Origin: Shewanella litorisediminis
GTDB taxonomy: Bacteria > Pseudomonadota > Gammaproteobacteria > Enterobacterales > Shewanellaceae
DNA length: 64,000 nucleotides
NCBI RefSeq assembly: GCF_016834455.1
Contig: NZ_CP069213.1
Location: 3,635,501 to 3,699,500 of the forward strand
Direction: 5' to 3'
The translations under genes and the position numbers were made by a program. The notes below the pieces were generated by a model. It ran no database searches. It worked only from the letters and a program-made list of their open reading frames with translations, and had not been told where the DNA came from. How positions within the stretch are numbered: position 1 is the first letter of the stretch; each line of letters opens with the position of its first letter. This document shows, piece by piece, positions 17,844-26,955 of the stretch.

Positions 17844-18353
17844 TCAGAAGGGGAACAAGCGGCAAAGTTCAGGATAATTGGCTTTGAGGTCTTTGGGACG
17901 GGAACTGAATTTCTTGCCGGCCGGATTCACGCTGCCGGACGGCACAAAGGGCAATTCTTGCTGTGTTCTGTCTTCATAGAGCTGCCCGGCAATCAAATCG
18001 TAGTCTTCCACAAAGGGGTACGCATAGCCGTCCACCGTTGGCCAGCCGGGCAATCCTGCCAACGCATCCGGCGTGGCGATGACCCGCTCAAACCATTCCT
18101 GCCCCAAAGAGATCAGAAAACAGCGAAACTCTGCAAAACCATAATCGGTGTCGCAACCCGTGATCACATAGGCGGCGCCCCATAACGGCCAGGTGTAGGC
18201 ACGGCGCATCTGCTGGCCAAACAACTTGTCAAATGCCTTTAAGGCCTCGTTGTCCATGGCGCTCAACGCATTGCGCAGGCGTTCTGCCAGGCTCTCCTGT
18301 GATTCGTCCGGGCTTTGGCGGCTTACCAGCTGCCAGAATTCTTGCTCAGTCAT
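17844..18353 (-). CDS. DUF4240 domain protein
   Basis: A 169-residue soluble protein beginning MTEQEFWQLVSRQ, with the DUF4240 landmarks YTWPLWGAAYVITGCDTDYGFAEF split over about 53-76 and LISLGQEWFERVIATPDAL near 80-98. Family members are found in bacteria with toxin or immunity-like contexts as well as alone, and no activity is established. Here it stands alone on the minus strand, divergent from the four-span membrane protein gene. Confidence 0.8.
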   Translation of the reverse strand: MTEQEFWQLVSRQSPDESQESLAERLRNALSAMDNEALKAFDKLFGQQMRRAYTWPLWGAAYVITGCDTDYGFAEFRCFLISLGQEWFERVIATPDALAGLPGWPTVDGYAYPFVEDYDLIAGQLYEDRTQQELPFVPSGSVNPAGKKFSSRPKDLKANYPELCRLFPF

Positions 18354-18449
18354 GTCATTGCCTCTGTTTTGGGAGCGCTATTTTACACCGAACTGGACTG
18401 TCCCTCCGGCTTTTTCTACACTTGGGCGACTTTTTTACCGGAACCCGCC

Positions 18450-18860
18450 ATGAAACTGCCACCGCTGCCCCTGTGCCTGTTGCTCTGCCTGTATATTGTG
18501 CTGGCGCTTTTATCCATAACCCGCGCCATCATTACCGGTAATCTGGATATGTTTACGCTTGGGGTATTACCGGTACTGGTGGGTCTGGTGCTTAAAACCT
18601 CCTGGGCGATTTGGGCAGTGCGTATCTATACCGCCATTCAAACCCTTGGCTGCGCTGCACTTGGGGTCACGGCCATTCTGGCCACCCACATAAGCCCCGA
18701 AGATACCCGGCTGTTCTTCGCCGGGACTGAAATTCCACTGTCGCTGGTTGCTGTCACTCTTGTCGCGCTGCTGTCATTTCAATGGTGGGTGGCGTTTCTC
18801 CCGTCGACCCGCGATTACCTGCTGGTACAAGCTGAAGCAGACACCCCAAAAAACCACTGA
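18450..18860 (+). CDS. four-span inner-membrane protein of unknown function
   Basis: A 136-residue, very hydrophobic protein starting MKLPPLPLCL with about four membrane segments (6-26, 38-56, 66-86, 100-118) and a short polar C-terminus. The frame extends upstream to 18315, but that part overlaps the 5' end of the divergent DUF4240 gene; the ATG at 18450 fits the first hydrophobic helix. I do not recognise a family. Confidence 0.6.
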   Translation: MKLPPLPLCLLLCLYIVLALLSITRAIITGNLDMFTLGVLPVLVGLVLKTSWAIWAVRIYTAIQTLGCAALGVTAILATHISPEDTRLFFAGTEIPLSLVAVTLVALLSFQWWVAFLPSTRDYLLVQAEADTPKNH

Positions 18861-18971
18861 GAATGACCTTGGGCTACCGCATTGGTACGTTGGTGAGCTT
18901 GATAAGCGTGCTTGCCAAAGGCTGAGCACTTGAGTTAGCGTTACAAACCCGCAACAAAAGTCACTATAGCC

Positions 18972-19772
18972 ATGCATCAATTGTCACCGGGCGAGCTGTC
19001 CATCCTACTGGTGGAGCCTTCAGACACCCAACGTAAAATCATTATCGCCAGCCTGAAAAATGAAGGCATTCTCAACATCGAAACCGCCGGCGGATTTGAT
19101 GAGGCCAGGCAAATACTCACAGAGCACAAGCCAGATTTGATTGCCAGCGCCATGCACTACAGTGACGGTGACGCCCTCAAGTTACTGACCCACATCAAGA
19201 GTGACAGCCGCTGTCAGGACATCCAGTTTATGCTGGTTTCCAGTGAATGCCGCCGCGAGCAGTTGGAGGTATTCCGTCAGTCTGGTGTAGTGGCGATATT
19301 GCCTAAACCCTTTTCAAAAGCCCATCTTGGAAAAGCACTTAACGCGACCATAGACCTGTTGTCCAACGATGAACTGGATTTGGATCATTTCGACGTTCAG
19401 GACCTGCGGGTATTGGTGGTGGACGACAGCCGTATGGCACGTAACATCATCCGTCGCACCCTGACCAACCTGGGTATGCGGCAAATTATTGAAGCCTGTG
19501 ATGGCGCCGAGGCGATTGCACTGATGCAGTCGCACATGTTCGATTTGGTCGTGACCGACTACAACATGCCCAGTGTGGATGGCCTGGCCCTGACCCAGTT
19601 TATTCGCAACGAGAGTCAGCAGTCCCATATCCCCATTCTGATGGTGTCGTCAGAGGCCAACGATGCCCACTTATCCAATGTGTGTCAGGCCGGCGTTAAC
19701 GCCCTGTGTGATAAGCCATTTGAGCCACAATTGGTGAAACAGATTTTGTATCAGCTGCTGGATGCCAATTAA
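18972..19772 (+). CDS. tandem receiver protein with one degenerate receiver
   Basis: A 266-residue protein made of two CheY-like receiver domains and nothing else. The second (about 143-263) is intact: acidic pair Asp151/Asp152, phosphoacceptor Asp196 in VVTDYNMP, and Lys in CDKPFEP. The first (about 9-130) has Glu-Pro at 14-15 in place of the acidic pair and Ala60 where the phosphorylated Asp should be (DLIASAMHYS), though it keeps the Lys of LPKPF. The first domain therefore probably binds a partner without being phosphorylated. No output domain and no kinase gene are adjacent. Confidence 0.88.
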   Translation: MHQLSPGELSILLVEPSDTQRKIIIASLKNEGILNIETAGGFDEARQILTEHKPDLIASAMHYSDGDALKLLTHIKSDSRCQDIQFMLVSSECRREQLEVFRQSGVVAILPKPFSKAHLGKALNATIDLLSNDELDLDHFDVQDLRVLVVDDSRMARNIIRRTLTNLGMRQIIEACDGAEAIALMQSHMFDLVVTDYNMPSVDGLALTQFIRNESQQSHIPILMVSSEANDAHLSNVCQAGVNALCDKPFEPQLVKQILYQLLDAN

Positions 19773-19903
19773 TGTGACAAAAGCCGCTGGAAAATTGATC
19801 CCGAGCGGGATTTGCGCCCCAAAACCGCTTCCCAAACGCTAATGCCTGTGGCATGTTAGGCGAGTTTTAAAACAATAATCACGGAAAGACGAGTATTTAG
19901 CAT

Positions 19904-20176
19904 ATGAACAGAACTGAACTTATCGCCAAGATCGCTGAGAGTGCTGACCTGACCAAGGCCGAAGCCGGCCGTGCGCTGAAATCCTTCGAAGAAGCTGTGA
20001 CTGCCGCCATGAAAGACGGCGACAAAATTTCTATCGTAGGTTTCGGTTCTTTTGAAACCAGCACCCGCGCAGAGCGCACTGGTCGCAACCCGCAAACCGG
20101 CAAGGAAATCAAAATCCCTGCGGCGACCATTCCAAAATTCAAGGCCGGCAAGGCCCTGCGTGACAGCGTGAACTAA
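19904..20176 (+). CDS. hupB: DNA-binding protein HU
   Basis: Nucleoid protein of 90 residues; a dimer that bends and compacts DNA. The family signature GFGSFE..TR..R.GRNPQTG is at about residues 46-70, with the DNA-intercalating Pro in GRNPQTG and the C-terminal KFKAGKALRD. The start at 19904 gives the standard HU N-terminus MNRTELIAKIA. It is monocistronic with a strong terminator. Whether it is the alpha or beta paralogue cannot be settled from sequence alone; the neighbourhood is not the usual lon-ppiD one. Confidence 0.93.
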   Translation: MNRTELIAKIAESADLTKAEAGRALKSFEEAVTAAMKDGDKISIVGFGSFETSTRAERTGRNPQTGKEIKIPAATIPKFKAGKALRDSVN

Positions 20177-20195
20177 TCTCGGCACTCATGCAGTC

Positions 20196-20221
20196 AAAGC
20201 CTCCTTCGGGAGGCTTTTTGT
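20196..20221 (+). terminator. terminator of hup
   Basis: Stem AAAGCCTCC/GGAGGCTTT with a TTCG tetraloop followed by a T-rich run. Confidence 0.92.
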
Positions 20222-20396
20222 TTTGAGCGCACCAAGTGTGTGCATTGGCGCACGCAAAATGTGCATTTTTCAGCCAATTCACGACGTGTTTAAACACAAT
20301 TTCTTTGTAAACAATAAGTTAAAAAATGGCATAACCTTGGCTTTAGGTATTCCCGACCAATACAAGTACACACAATAATCATTGAAGGGGAATATG

Positions 20397-21086
20397 ATGA
20401 CCAAGGTATCCACACTCGCTCTGCTGCTTTCCTGCGCCTTTGCCGCCTTGCCAGCCAAGGCTGAATTTGAGGGCAATATCGGGATAAGCTCCAACTACCT
20501 GTGGCGCGGGATCAGCCAAACCCAGGACAGTACTGCCGTGGATGGCGGACTGGATTACAGCCACGAGAGCGGTTTTTACGCGGGTATGTGGGCAGCCAAT
20601 GTAGACTTTGGTGATGACACTACCTTCGAAATGGATTTTTATGGCGGTTATAGTGGTGATATCACCGACAGCCTGAGCTTCGATGTGGGCTACCTCTACT
20701 ACGCCTATCCAGATGCTGATGCCGACATAGACTTTGGTGAACTCTATGCCAGCCTGACCTGGCAGTGGTTAACCGTGGGTTATGCCCTTGTGGTCAATGG
20801 CGGCGACGATATGGCCCCAGATGAGTTGTCCGATGATGATATGGACTATCTCAGCGCCGATGTCGCCATCCCGCTGGGCGAAACCCTGAGCCTCGACCTG
20901 CACTATGGCTATTCAAGCGGGGATATCGCTTTGGGCTGGTATGGCGAGTCCAGCTACAGCGACTATGCCGTTTCGCTGACCAAGAGCACCGAGCTTGGCG
21001 ATGTCAGCTTTACTGTGTCTGACACCGACCTTACCGAGGACGACCCCAAAGTGGTGCTGCGCTGGTCATACGGCTTCGCACTCTGA
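20397..21086 (+). CDS. TorF-family putative porin
   Basis: A 229-residue outer-membrane barrel with a signal peptide (about 1-21, AKA-EFE). It shows the family opening GNIGISSNYLWRGISQTQ soon after cleavage, alternating strands with many Asp and aromatic residues, and a terminal strand VVLRWSYGFAL. Acidic loops are rich in Asp (DDMAPDELSDDDMD). Two adjacent ATGs are possible; AGGGG lies six bases before the one at 20397 and only three before 20394. Members are outer-membrane proteins of unknown substrate. Confidence 0.82.
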   Translation: MTKVSTLALLLSCAFAALPAKAEFEGNIGISSNYLWRGISQTQDSTAVDGGLDYSHESGFYAGMWAANVDFGDDTTFEMDFYGGYSGDITDSLSFDVGYLYYAYPDADADIDFGELYASLTWQWLTVGYALVVNGGDDMAPDELSDDDMDYLSADVAIPLGETLSLDLHYGYSSGDIALGWYGESSYSDYAVSLTKSTELGDVSFTVSDTDLTEDDPKVVLRWSYGFAL

Positions 21087-21106
21087 ACCCTTAACCCTGA
21101 CTGAGT

Positions 21107-22012
21107 TCAGGCAATCACCTGGTGGTTGGCCCGGCGGGCCGCCACCACCTTTTCAATGTACTCAACGATGGGCTCGGCAACCTTAATACCCGTTGCCTGT
21201 TCTATCCCTTCTATGCCCGGCGCCGAGTTCACCTCCAGCACCAGGGGCCCACGGGCTGAGCGCAAAATATCCACCCCGGCAACCACCAACCCCATGGCCT
21301 TGGCCGCCGCAACTGCCGATTTGCGCTCCTGAGGCGTGATCTTCACCGGCTCGGCCGAACCGCCCAGATGCAGATTGGAACGGAAGTCGCCTTCCGGGCC
21401 CTGCCTGCGCATGGCGGCCACTACCTTATCACCCACCACAAAACAGCGGATATCGCTGCCGTTGGCCTCTTTGATGTATTCCTGCACCATGATGTTGGCC
21501 TTGAGACCCAAAAACGCCTCAATCACACTCTCGGCAGCCTTGCGGGTTTCTGCCAGCACCACCCCAATCCCCTGAGTGCCCTCGAGCAACTTAATTACCA
21601 GAGGGGCGCCGCCCACCATGTTGATAAGGTCAGGGATGTTATTGGGTCTGTTGGCAAATCCGGTTATCGGCATGCCAATACCTTTACGAGACAAAAGCTG
21701 CAACGCCCGCAGCTTATCCCGGGAGCGGGCAATGGAAATGGAATCATTGGCAGCAAACACCCCCATCATTTCAAACTGGCGCACCACGGCACAGCCATAA
21801 AAGGTGACGCTGGCGTGAATTCTGGGAATGATGGCATCAAACATGGGCACCTCTTCCCCTTCGAGATGGATGCTGGGTTTGACCGAGTTAATGTTCATGT
21901 AGCAGTTGATAGGGTTTATGACCCAGGCTTCATGTCCCCTGGACTCACAAGCCTCCACCAACCGACGTGTCGAGTAGAGTTCGGGGAATTGGGACAGCAC
22001 ACCGATTTTCAT
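21107..22012 (-). CDS. rimK: RimK, ATP-dependent ribosomal S6 glutamate ligase
   Basis: Adds Glu residues to the C-terminus of ribosomal protein S6; ATP-grasp fold. The 301-residue product matches E. coli RimK (300) in length. Landmarks are [19 protein letters not shown], the ATP-binding [32 protein letters not shown] and the metal site [14 protein letters not shown]. The Met at 22012 starts the conserved [10 protein letters not shown]; ten more in-frame codons upstream are not conserved. Confidence 0.94.
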   Translation of the reverse strand: MKIGVLSQFPELYSTRRLVEACESRGHEAWVINPINCYMNINSVKPSIHLEGEEVPMFDAIIPRIHASVTFYGCAVVRQFEMMGVFAANDSISIARSRDKLRALQLLSRKGIGMPITGFANRPNNIPDLINMVGGAPLVIKLLEGTQGIGVVLAETRKAAESVIEAFLGLKANIMVQEYIKEANGSDIRCFVVGDKVVAAMRRQGPEGDFRSNLHLGGSAEPVKITPQERKSAVAAAKAMGLVVAGVDILRSARGPLVLEVNSAPGIEGIEQATGIKVAEPIVEYIEKVVAARRANHQVIA

Positions 22013-22090
22013 CGCAGTATACCGTGGCGACTCAGGCGCCAAAGAAAGTTAGGTGAGAAAATTCTGTAGTAATCACCAAGGCTTGGCAAG

Positions 22091-23821
22091 TTATCTCTCT
22101 TGGAATTTGGTGAGGGTTGGCAGCAGGAATTGCGTTTCAAATGTCTTGGCATCCACAGGCTTACCAAGCAGATATCCCTGCAGCAGGGTACAGCCATGGT
22201 GAGTGCAAAAATCAGCCTGAGCCTGGGTTTCAATCCCTTCCGCTACCGACACCATGCCAAAGCCCTGGGCGAAATTCAGCAGCGCCATTAACAAGCGACA
22301 GCCTTTTTCGTCCTGTGGTACGGTTGCCACCAGGCTTTTATCTATCTTGATAACCTGTATGGGAAAATGCATCAGGTGCTCGAGAGACGAATAGCCTGTG
22401 CCAAAGTCATCCAGTGCCATGGTAACCCCCATAAGCTCAATTCTCTGAAGCACAGAGGCAATTTCTTCGGGGTTTTTAATGAGCGCGTTTTCGGTGATTT
22501 CCAACTCAAGGTTATGCGCCGGCAGTCCGCTGTCTGCCAATGCCTGCTCAATCACAGCAACCAAATTCACCGCCGAAATTTGCGAGGCAGAGAAGTTTAC
22601 GGCCACGGAGAACCCCGGCATATAGTCACCAATCTGTTTTAACCACTGGCTGACTTGCTGACAGGCAGTATTGAGTACCCATTTGCCAATTTGTTCGGTC
22701 AGACCGACATCCTCGGCAATTCCCAAAAACTTGTCCGGGGCCAACAGGCCATCGGTGGGATGTTGCCAGCGCAGCAGCACCTCCACACCACTGAGATAGC
22801 CAGACAGCGCATCGAATTTACCCTGGTAATAGAGCACCAGTTCGTTGTTACTCAGTGCGAGTCGCAGCCCCTGTTCGATGCGGGTGCGATATTTAACTTC
22901 ATTCTCCAGATCCCGGGAATAAAACTGGATTTGATTCCGGCCCTCTTCCTTGGCCCGGTACATGGCGATGTCGGCGCATTTCAAGAGGTCATAAGCTGTG
23001 TTGGCGCACTCGCCGTAAATGGCGATGCCCAAACTGGCCCCCATCATCACAGCGCTGTCGCCCAGCTGGAAAGGCTCTTCAAAGGTACTGAGTAACCGCT
23101 TGGCGAGATCAAATGGCAAAAAACGGGTGTCCTGATCGCAAATCAGGGCCACAAATTCATCGCCGCCGATTCTGGCTATCAGGTCATTTTCACGCAGCGC
23201 CGATGACAGACGCGTGGCCACCTCAACCAGCAACACGTCTCCCATCTGGTGGCCAAGGGTATCATTGACCCCTTTAAAATCATCCAGATCAAGCAAGATA
23301 ACACTGAGCATGCCACCGGAACGCCGCACCTGACTGAGGGCGCGGTTAAGGCACAGTTCGAACCCGTATCGATTCACCAACCGGGTGAGGGAATCGTGTT
23401 CGGCAAGCTCCCGTAATTTTTCATGGCTTCTACGCAATGCCTTGGCCATGGAGAAACGCTGCTTGGCGTTGATAATGGCCCGGCACAGACGGCTTGAGGT
23501 GACTTCATCCTTGAGCAAAAAGTCCTGCGCCCCCAATTCTATGCAGCGCTCGGCCAGCTTTTCATCCTCGTAGCGACTTATCATCACCACCGCAATACTC
23601 TCGTTGCTGATGTCATTGAGCCAGGTCAGTACTTCGAGGCCATTGGCATCGGGCAGCATATAGTCCAGCAATATGCCATCAAAGTGCTGCTGCTTAATTT
23701 TGATCATCGCATCTTTGGCATAGCAGGACTCAGACACGCTGAAGCCACGCTCTGATTGAGACAGTGCGCGAACTATCATTTCACGATCGACTTCATCGTC
23801 ATCAACCAGTAATAAATTCAT
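22091..23821 (-). CDS. REC-GGDEF-EAL response regulator
   Basis: A 576-residue dual-domain c-di-GMP enzyme under receiver control. The receiver (about 1-120) has Asp6-8 and phosphoacceptor Asp53 (LLDYMLPD). The GGDEF domain (about 150-300) has an intact RIGGDEF near 215. The EAL domain (about 320-565) reads EVL for EAL, and keeps NFSASQ, DDFGTGYSS, KIDKSLV, EGIET and QGYLLGKP, so phosphodiesterase activity is likely. It lies 10 bases after the single-receiver gene and shares its strand with that gene and the histidine kinase, forming a three-gene signalling unit. Confidence 0.9.
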   Translation of the reverse strand: MNLLLVDDDEVDREMIVRALSQSERGFSVSESCYAKDAMIKIKQQHFDGILLDYMLPDANGLEVLTWLNDISNESIAVVMISRYEDEKLAERCIELGAQDFLLKDEVTSSRLCRAIINAKQRFSMAKALRRSHEKLRELAEHDSLTRLVNRYGFELCLNRALSQVRRSGGMLSVILLDLDDFKGVNDTLGHQMGDVLLVEVATRLSSALRENDLIARIGGDEFVALICDQDTRFLPFDLAKRLLSTFEEPFQLGDSAVMMGASLGIAIYGECANTAYDLLKCADIAMYRAKEEGRNQIQFYSRDLENEVKYRTRIEQGLRLALSNNELVLYYQGKFDALSGYLSGVEVLLRWQHPTDGLLAPDKFLGIAEDVGLTEQIGKWVLNTACQQVSQWLKQIGDYMPGFSVAVNFSASQISAVNLVAVIEQALADSGLPAHNLELEITENALIKNPEEIASVLQRIELMGVTMALDDFGTGYSSLEHLMHFPIQVIKIDKSLVATVPQDEKGCRLLMALLNFAQGFGMVSVAEGIETQAQADFCTHHGCTLLQGYLLGKPVDAKTFETQFLLPTLTKFQER

Positions 23822-23831
23822 GGTTTAACCT

Positions 23832-24260
23832 TCACAATTGCGGTAATTCCACAATCCGCCAATACCCATCCAACATATTGATAATACTATCAAATTCATC
23901 TTTTATATTGCTTTTGACCACATAGCCGGCCACATTGAAACTATAGGCCGCCAACTTGTCTTCGTCGGCACGGGAAGTGGTCAGCACAAACACCACTGCA
24001 GAGGCATACTGTGGATTGGCCCTCAGGGCTTGCAGAAATTCAAGGCCATTCATACGTGGCATGTTCAGGTCCAAAAGGATCACAAAGGCGCCCTGAACAA
24101 CGCCATCTTTGAGCATTTCCAGCGCGGCCTTGCCATCTCGGGCTCGCACCAGCGGATTAAGCAGACGCATTTGACGCATGGCGCGCTCAACCGCCATGTA
24201 GTCAACGTCGTCGTCATCCACCAGAAAGAGCACCACTTCACGATATTGTGCTTCTGTCAT
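23832..24260 (-). CDS. single-domain response regulator, Rcp1-like
   Basis: A 142-residue receiver with no output domain. It has the acidic cluster DDDD at 15-18, phosphoacceptor Asp64 in ILLDLNMPRMNG, Thr in LTTS and a Lys in VVKSN. The LLDLNMPRMNGLEFL block and the short insertion VAGYVVKSN resemble the Rcp1 class that partners phytochrome-type and CHASE-type kinases. It sits four bases after the kinase gene and ten before the REC-GGDEF-EAL gene, so it is probably a phosphate shuttle or sink in that pathway. Confidence 0.88.
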   Translation of the reverse strand: MTEAQYREVVLFLVDDDDVDYMAVERAMRQMRLLNPLVRARDGKAALEMLKDGVVQGAFVILLDLNMPRMNGLEFLQALRANPQYASAVVFVLTTSRADEDKLAAYSFNVAGYVVKSNIKDEFDSIINMLDGYWRIVELPQL

Positions 24261-24264
24261 GCCT

Positions 24265-26376
24265 TTATGCCCCTAATTGTTTTGGCCATGAAAACCAGAA
24301 CTGACATCCTCTCCCCTGAGAAATCAGCCAGACCTTGCCGCCATAGCGCTCTACGGTTTTGCGCACCAGCGATAAACCCAATCCACAGCCTTCCACTTCA
24401 TCCCGGGCCTTGAGTGTTTGAAAAATACTGAAGACTTTCTCCTGATACTCGGCCGGGATCCCCGGTCCATCATCAGCCACGCAGAATTCCACCATGTCGC
24501 CCCGGCTATCGACACTGACGCTGATTTCCCCCTCGCCCTTGTCGTGGTGCTTAATGGCATTGGAAAAGAGGTTTCTGATCACCAGCTCCAGCGGCACCTT
24601 GGCAGTATGGATTGTGGGAAACTCACCGCCGAGTTTGAGCTTGAAACCAACAGGGGGCGCGACCAGGGCAAAGGTGTCTTTGATGAGGGATTTGACCTCC
24701 ACCGATGAGAAGGACTCCTCGGCCCGGCCAATACGTGAGTACAGCAGCAGGCCATCCAACAGTTGGGACATGCGCAGGATACGGCTTTGGATAAGCTGTA
24801 AATACTTACCGGTGGACGGGTCCAACTTGCCCTGCAAGTCTTCCTCAATCCATTGGGCCAGCTGCTCAATTCCCCGCAGTGGTGATTTAAGATCGTGAGA
24901 GGCGATATAGGCGAAACTGTCGAGCTCTTTGTTGATACGCTCCAGCTCAAGTGTATGAGCCATCCTTTGCTCCTCAATATTACGACGCACCGAAATATCG
25001 TTGATGGTGGCCAGCACCGAAATCCCGGAAGCAAAGTGAATCGGTGTTAACCCCACTTCCACCGGCACCAGGCCGCCGGATTTGGTCCTGCCATAGAGTT
25101 CATCCCTGAGCGACATCTTCTTGGCAATGGGATTCGCCAGGTATGACGCCATGTGCCCCTGGTGCACCTTTGCCAGGGCTTCAGGCAAGAGTACATTCAC
25201 ACTCTTACCCAGCAGCTCTTCTCTGGTATAGCCGAACAGCTGCTCTGTGTGCTTGTTCACCAGGGTAATAACACCGTGCTTATTGGTGATGATAAGGGCG
25301 CTGGGTGACGCCTCCACCACCAATCGAAACCGGCTTTCATTGTTCATTATCTCCCGTGAAAGCAAGCTTTCGTGGTGCCTGGCTTTGGCTATGCTGAGCA
25401 AGAAATAAAACATCAACAGCTGAAAAACGACCGCCATCAAAAGCATTAATTGACTCTGAAGCGTCTCCGACCGACTTAAAAAATCAGCGTTGCTACCCAC
25501 GTGCAGTAACCACTTATGTCCACCCATTTCAATGGGTAACTCAGCTTGATTGCGCCAGCTGTCGGCTCTTTGCGGAGAGCGAAACATCAGGTTCTCTTCG
25601 CTTGGCTCACCGCCATCAAAAATGTCCAACTGTAACTGGGTAAATCTATTGCCCAGGATGCCGCGAATAAGATCGTCCATCCTAAACGCCGCATAAACCG
25701 TGCCCCGCAGCGCCAGAGGACCAGGCTGAATATCCCGGGCATAAAGGGGCAGATACATTAAAAAGCCGGCCTGCATGTCTTCGCCGGTTTCCTGCACCAG
25801 GGTAATTTTGCCGGAAATGGCAGCATCACCGGTATCGGTTGCCCAATCAATCGCACGCCGACGCCTGGGTTCTGAATACATGTCGTATCCGAAGGCCCGC
25901 TGATTACGCCAATCGAAGGGTTCGAGATAGAGAATAGAATGATAGATGGGGCGGTCACCGTCGGGGTAGACCTTAAACGCCGGGAATCCCTCCGCTCTCA
26001 CCGCTTCCTCAAAGGCTTGCAGCTGGGGCTTGCTAACCACCTGACTGAACCCCACCCCCTGTATGCCCGGATAGTACTTGTCCAGCTTGGCATTGGCGAC
26101 ATAGGTACGCCATTCGTCACGGGACACACCGTCGGATGCCTTGAACAAGCCCACACCACTTCGCAGAACCTGCTCATAGGCCAGCATGCGGGTCTCGATT
26201 GCCAGTTTCAGTTCCTGCGCCATATCGTCAAAGCGTTCTTCCTTGAGGTCGTTGATGTATTGATGGAACAGATACCAACCGGTAAAGGCAAACACCATAG
26301 ACACCAGCATCACCCCCCATACGAAAGGAGGGAGGTGAAATCGAGTGGGGTCTTTGATTGGTGTCTGAGAATTCAC
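24265..26376 (-). CDS. CHASE-PAS sensor histidine kinase
   Basis: A 703-residue inner-membrane kinase. One N-terminal helix (about 18-40), a periplasmic CHASE domain (about 70-240, with GIQGVGFSQVV and FGYDMYSEPRRR), a second helix (about 308-330), a PAS domain (about 345-465, LFGYTREELLGKSV), a HisKA helix with His near 495 (YIASHDLKSPLRGIEQLA), and a HATPase with N, G1 (DDGPGIP) and G2 (GCGLGLSLV) boxes. It lacks its own receiver and is followed by two receiver genes. CHASE domains bind small extracellular molecules; the ligand is unknown. Confidence 0.9.
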   Translation of the reverse strand: MNSQTPIKDPTRFHLPPFVWGVMLVSMVFAFTGWYLFHQYINDLKEERFDDMAQELKLAIETRMLAYEQVLRSGVGLFKASDGVSRDEWRTYVANAKLDKYYPGIQGVGFSQVVSKPQLQAFEEAVRAEGFPAFKVYPDGDRPIYHSILYLEPFDWRNQRAFGYDMYSEPRRRRAIDWATDTGDAAISGKITLVQETGEDMQAGFLMYLPLYARDIQPGPLALRGTVYAAFRMDDLIRGILGNRFTQLQLDIFDGGEPSEENLMFRSPQRADSWRNQAELPIEMGGHKWLLHVGSNADFLSRSETLQSQLMLLMAVVFQLLMFYFLLSIAKARHHESLLSREIMNNESRFRLVVEASPSALIITNKHGVITLVNKHTEQLFGYTREELLGKSVNVLLPEALAKVHQGHMASYLANPIAKKMSLRDELYGRTKSGGLVPVEVGLTPIHFASGISVLATINDISVRRNIEEQRMAHTLELERINKELDSFAYIASHDLKSPLRGIEQLAQWIEEDLQGKLDPSTGKYLQLIQSRILRMSQLLDGLLLYSRIGRAEESFSSVEVKSLIKDTFALVAPPVGFKLKLGGEFPTIHTAKVPLELVIRNLFSNAIKHHDKGEGEISVSVDSRGDMVEFCVADDGPGIPAEYQEKVFSIFQTLKARDEVEGCGLGLSLVRKTVERYGGKVWLISQGRGCQFWFSWPKQLGA

Positions 26377-26649
26377 CTGAAATCATCCTTGATTTTAAAT
26401 GGCTAACGTCACTGACGGTCACTTAACACATGCTTTTAGTCTGGTTCATCCAGACCAATGTGCAAGTAAATGCCCGACTTTTTTAGTAGGACTTTTATCC
26501 CGCCCTCAAATCCCCTTTTGGAAATTTATGATCATACTCACAGAGTGGAATAGGGAGAGCATTTTTTACCCATTCAACAAATAATTTTTGCTTTTCTCAA
26601 TCCACCAAAGTGGTTAGAAAGTCCTTAAATAACCCATGAGGAATTCGTT

Positions 26650-26832
26650 ATGGCTCGAATAGTTGAAATCCTGCCCCAAGATAGCGAAATGGAAGAACTG
26701 ACCTCACCCAAAAATGCGCAGGCCGCAAAAGCACTCAAGCGCCGTCAGGAGGTCAAGCGTCGACTCGATGATTATCTCGAACGTGCGGAGCTCAAAAAGG
26801 CGCTGGGACTCGACGACGACGATGACTTTTAA
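26650..26832 (+). CDS. small charged protein, PA3496-like
   Basis: A 60-residue highly charged helical protein with a basic middle (LKRRQEVKRRLDDYLERAELKK split over 29-50) and an acidic tail of five Asp. The pattern resembles the PA3496 family of small proteins with a proposed envelope-integrity role, but this is a loose assignment. GAGGA lies eight bases before the ATG. It stands between the divergent kinase gene and the QEGLA-motif gene. Confidence 0.7.
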   Translation: MARIVEILPQDSEMEELTSPKNAQAAKALKRRQEVKRRLDDYLERAELKKALGLDDDDDF

Positions 26833-26955
26833 CATCGTGGGCAGGTAATCCCCTGCCCCGGATACCTTGCCAATCTTATAAATTCAGCCGCTTAGGTGGT
26901 TCTCCATGGCGCTTGTAGCTATGATATTCCCAAGCCGTCCCCAGAGCGTTAATGA

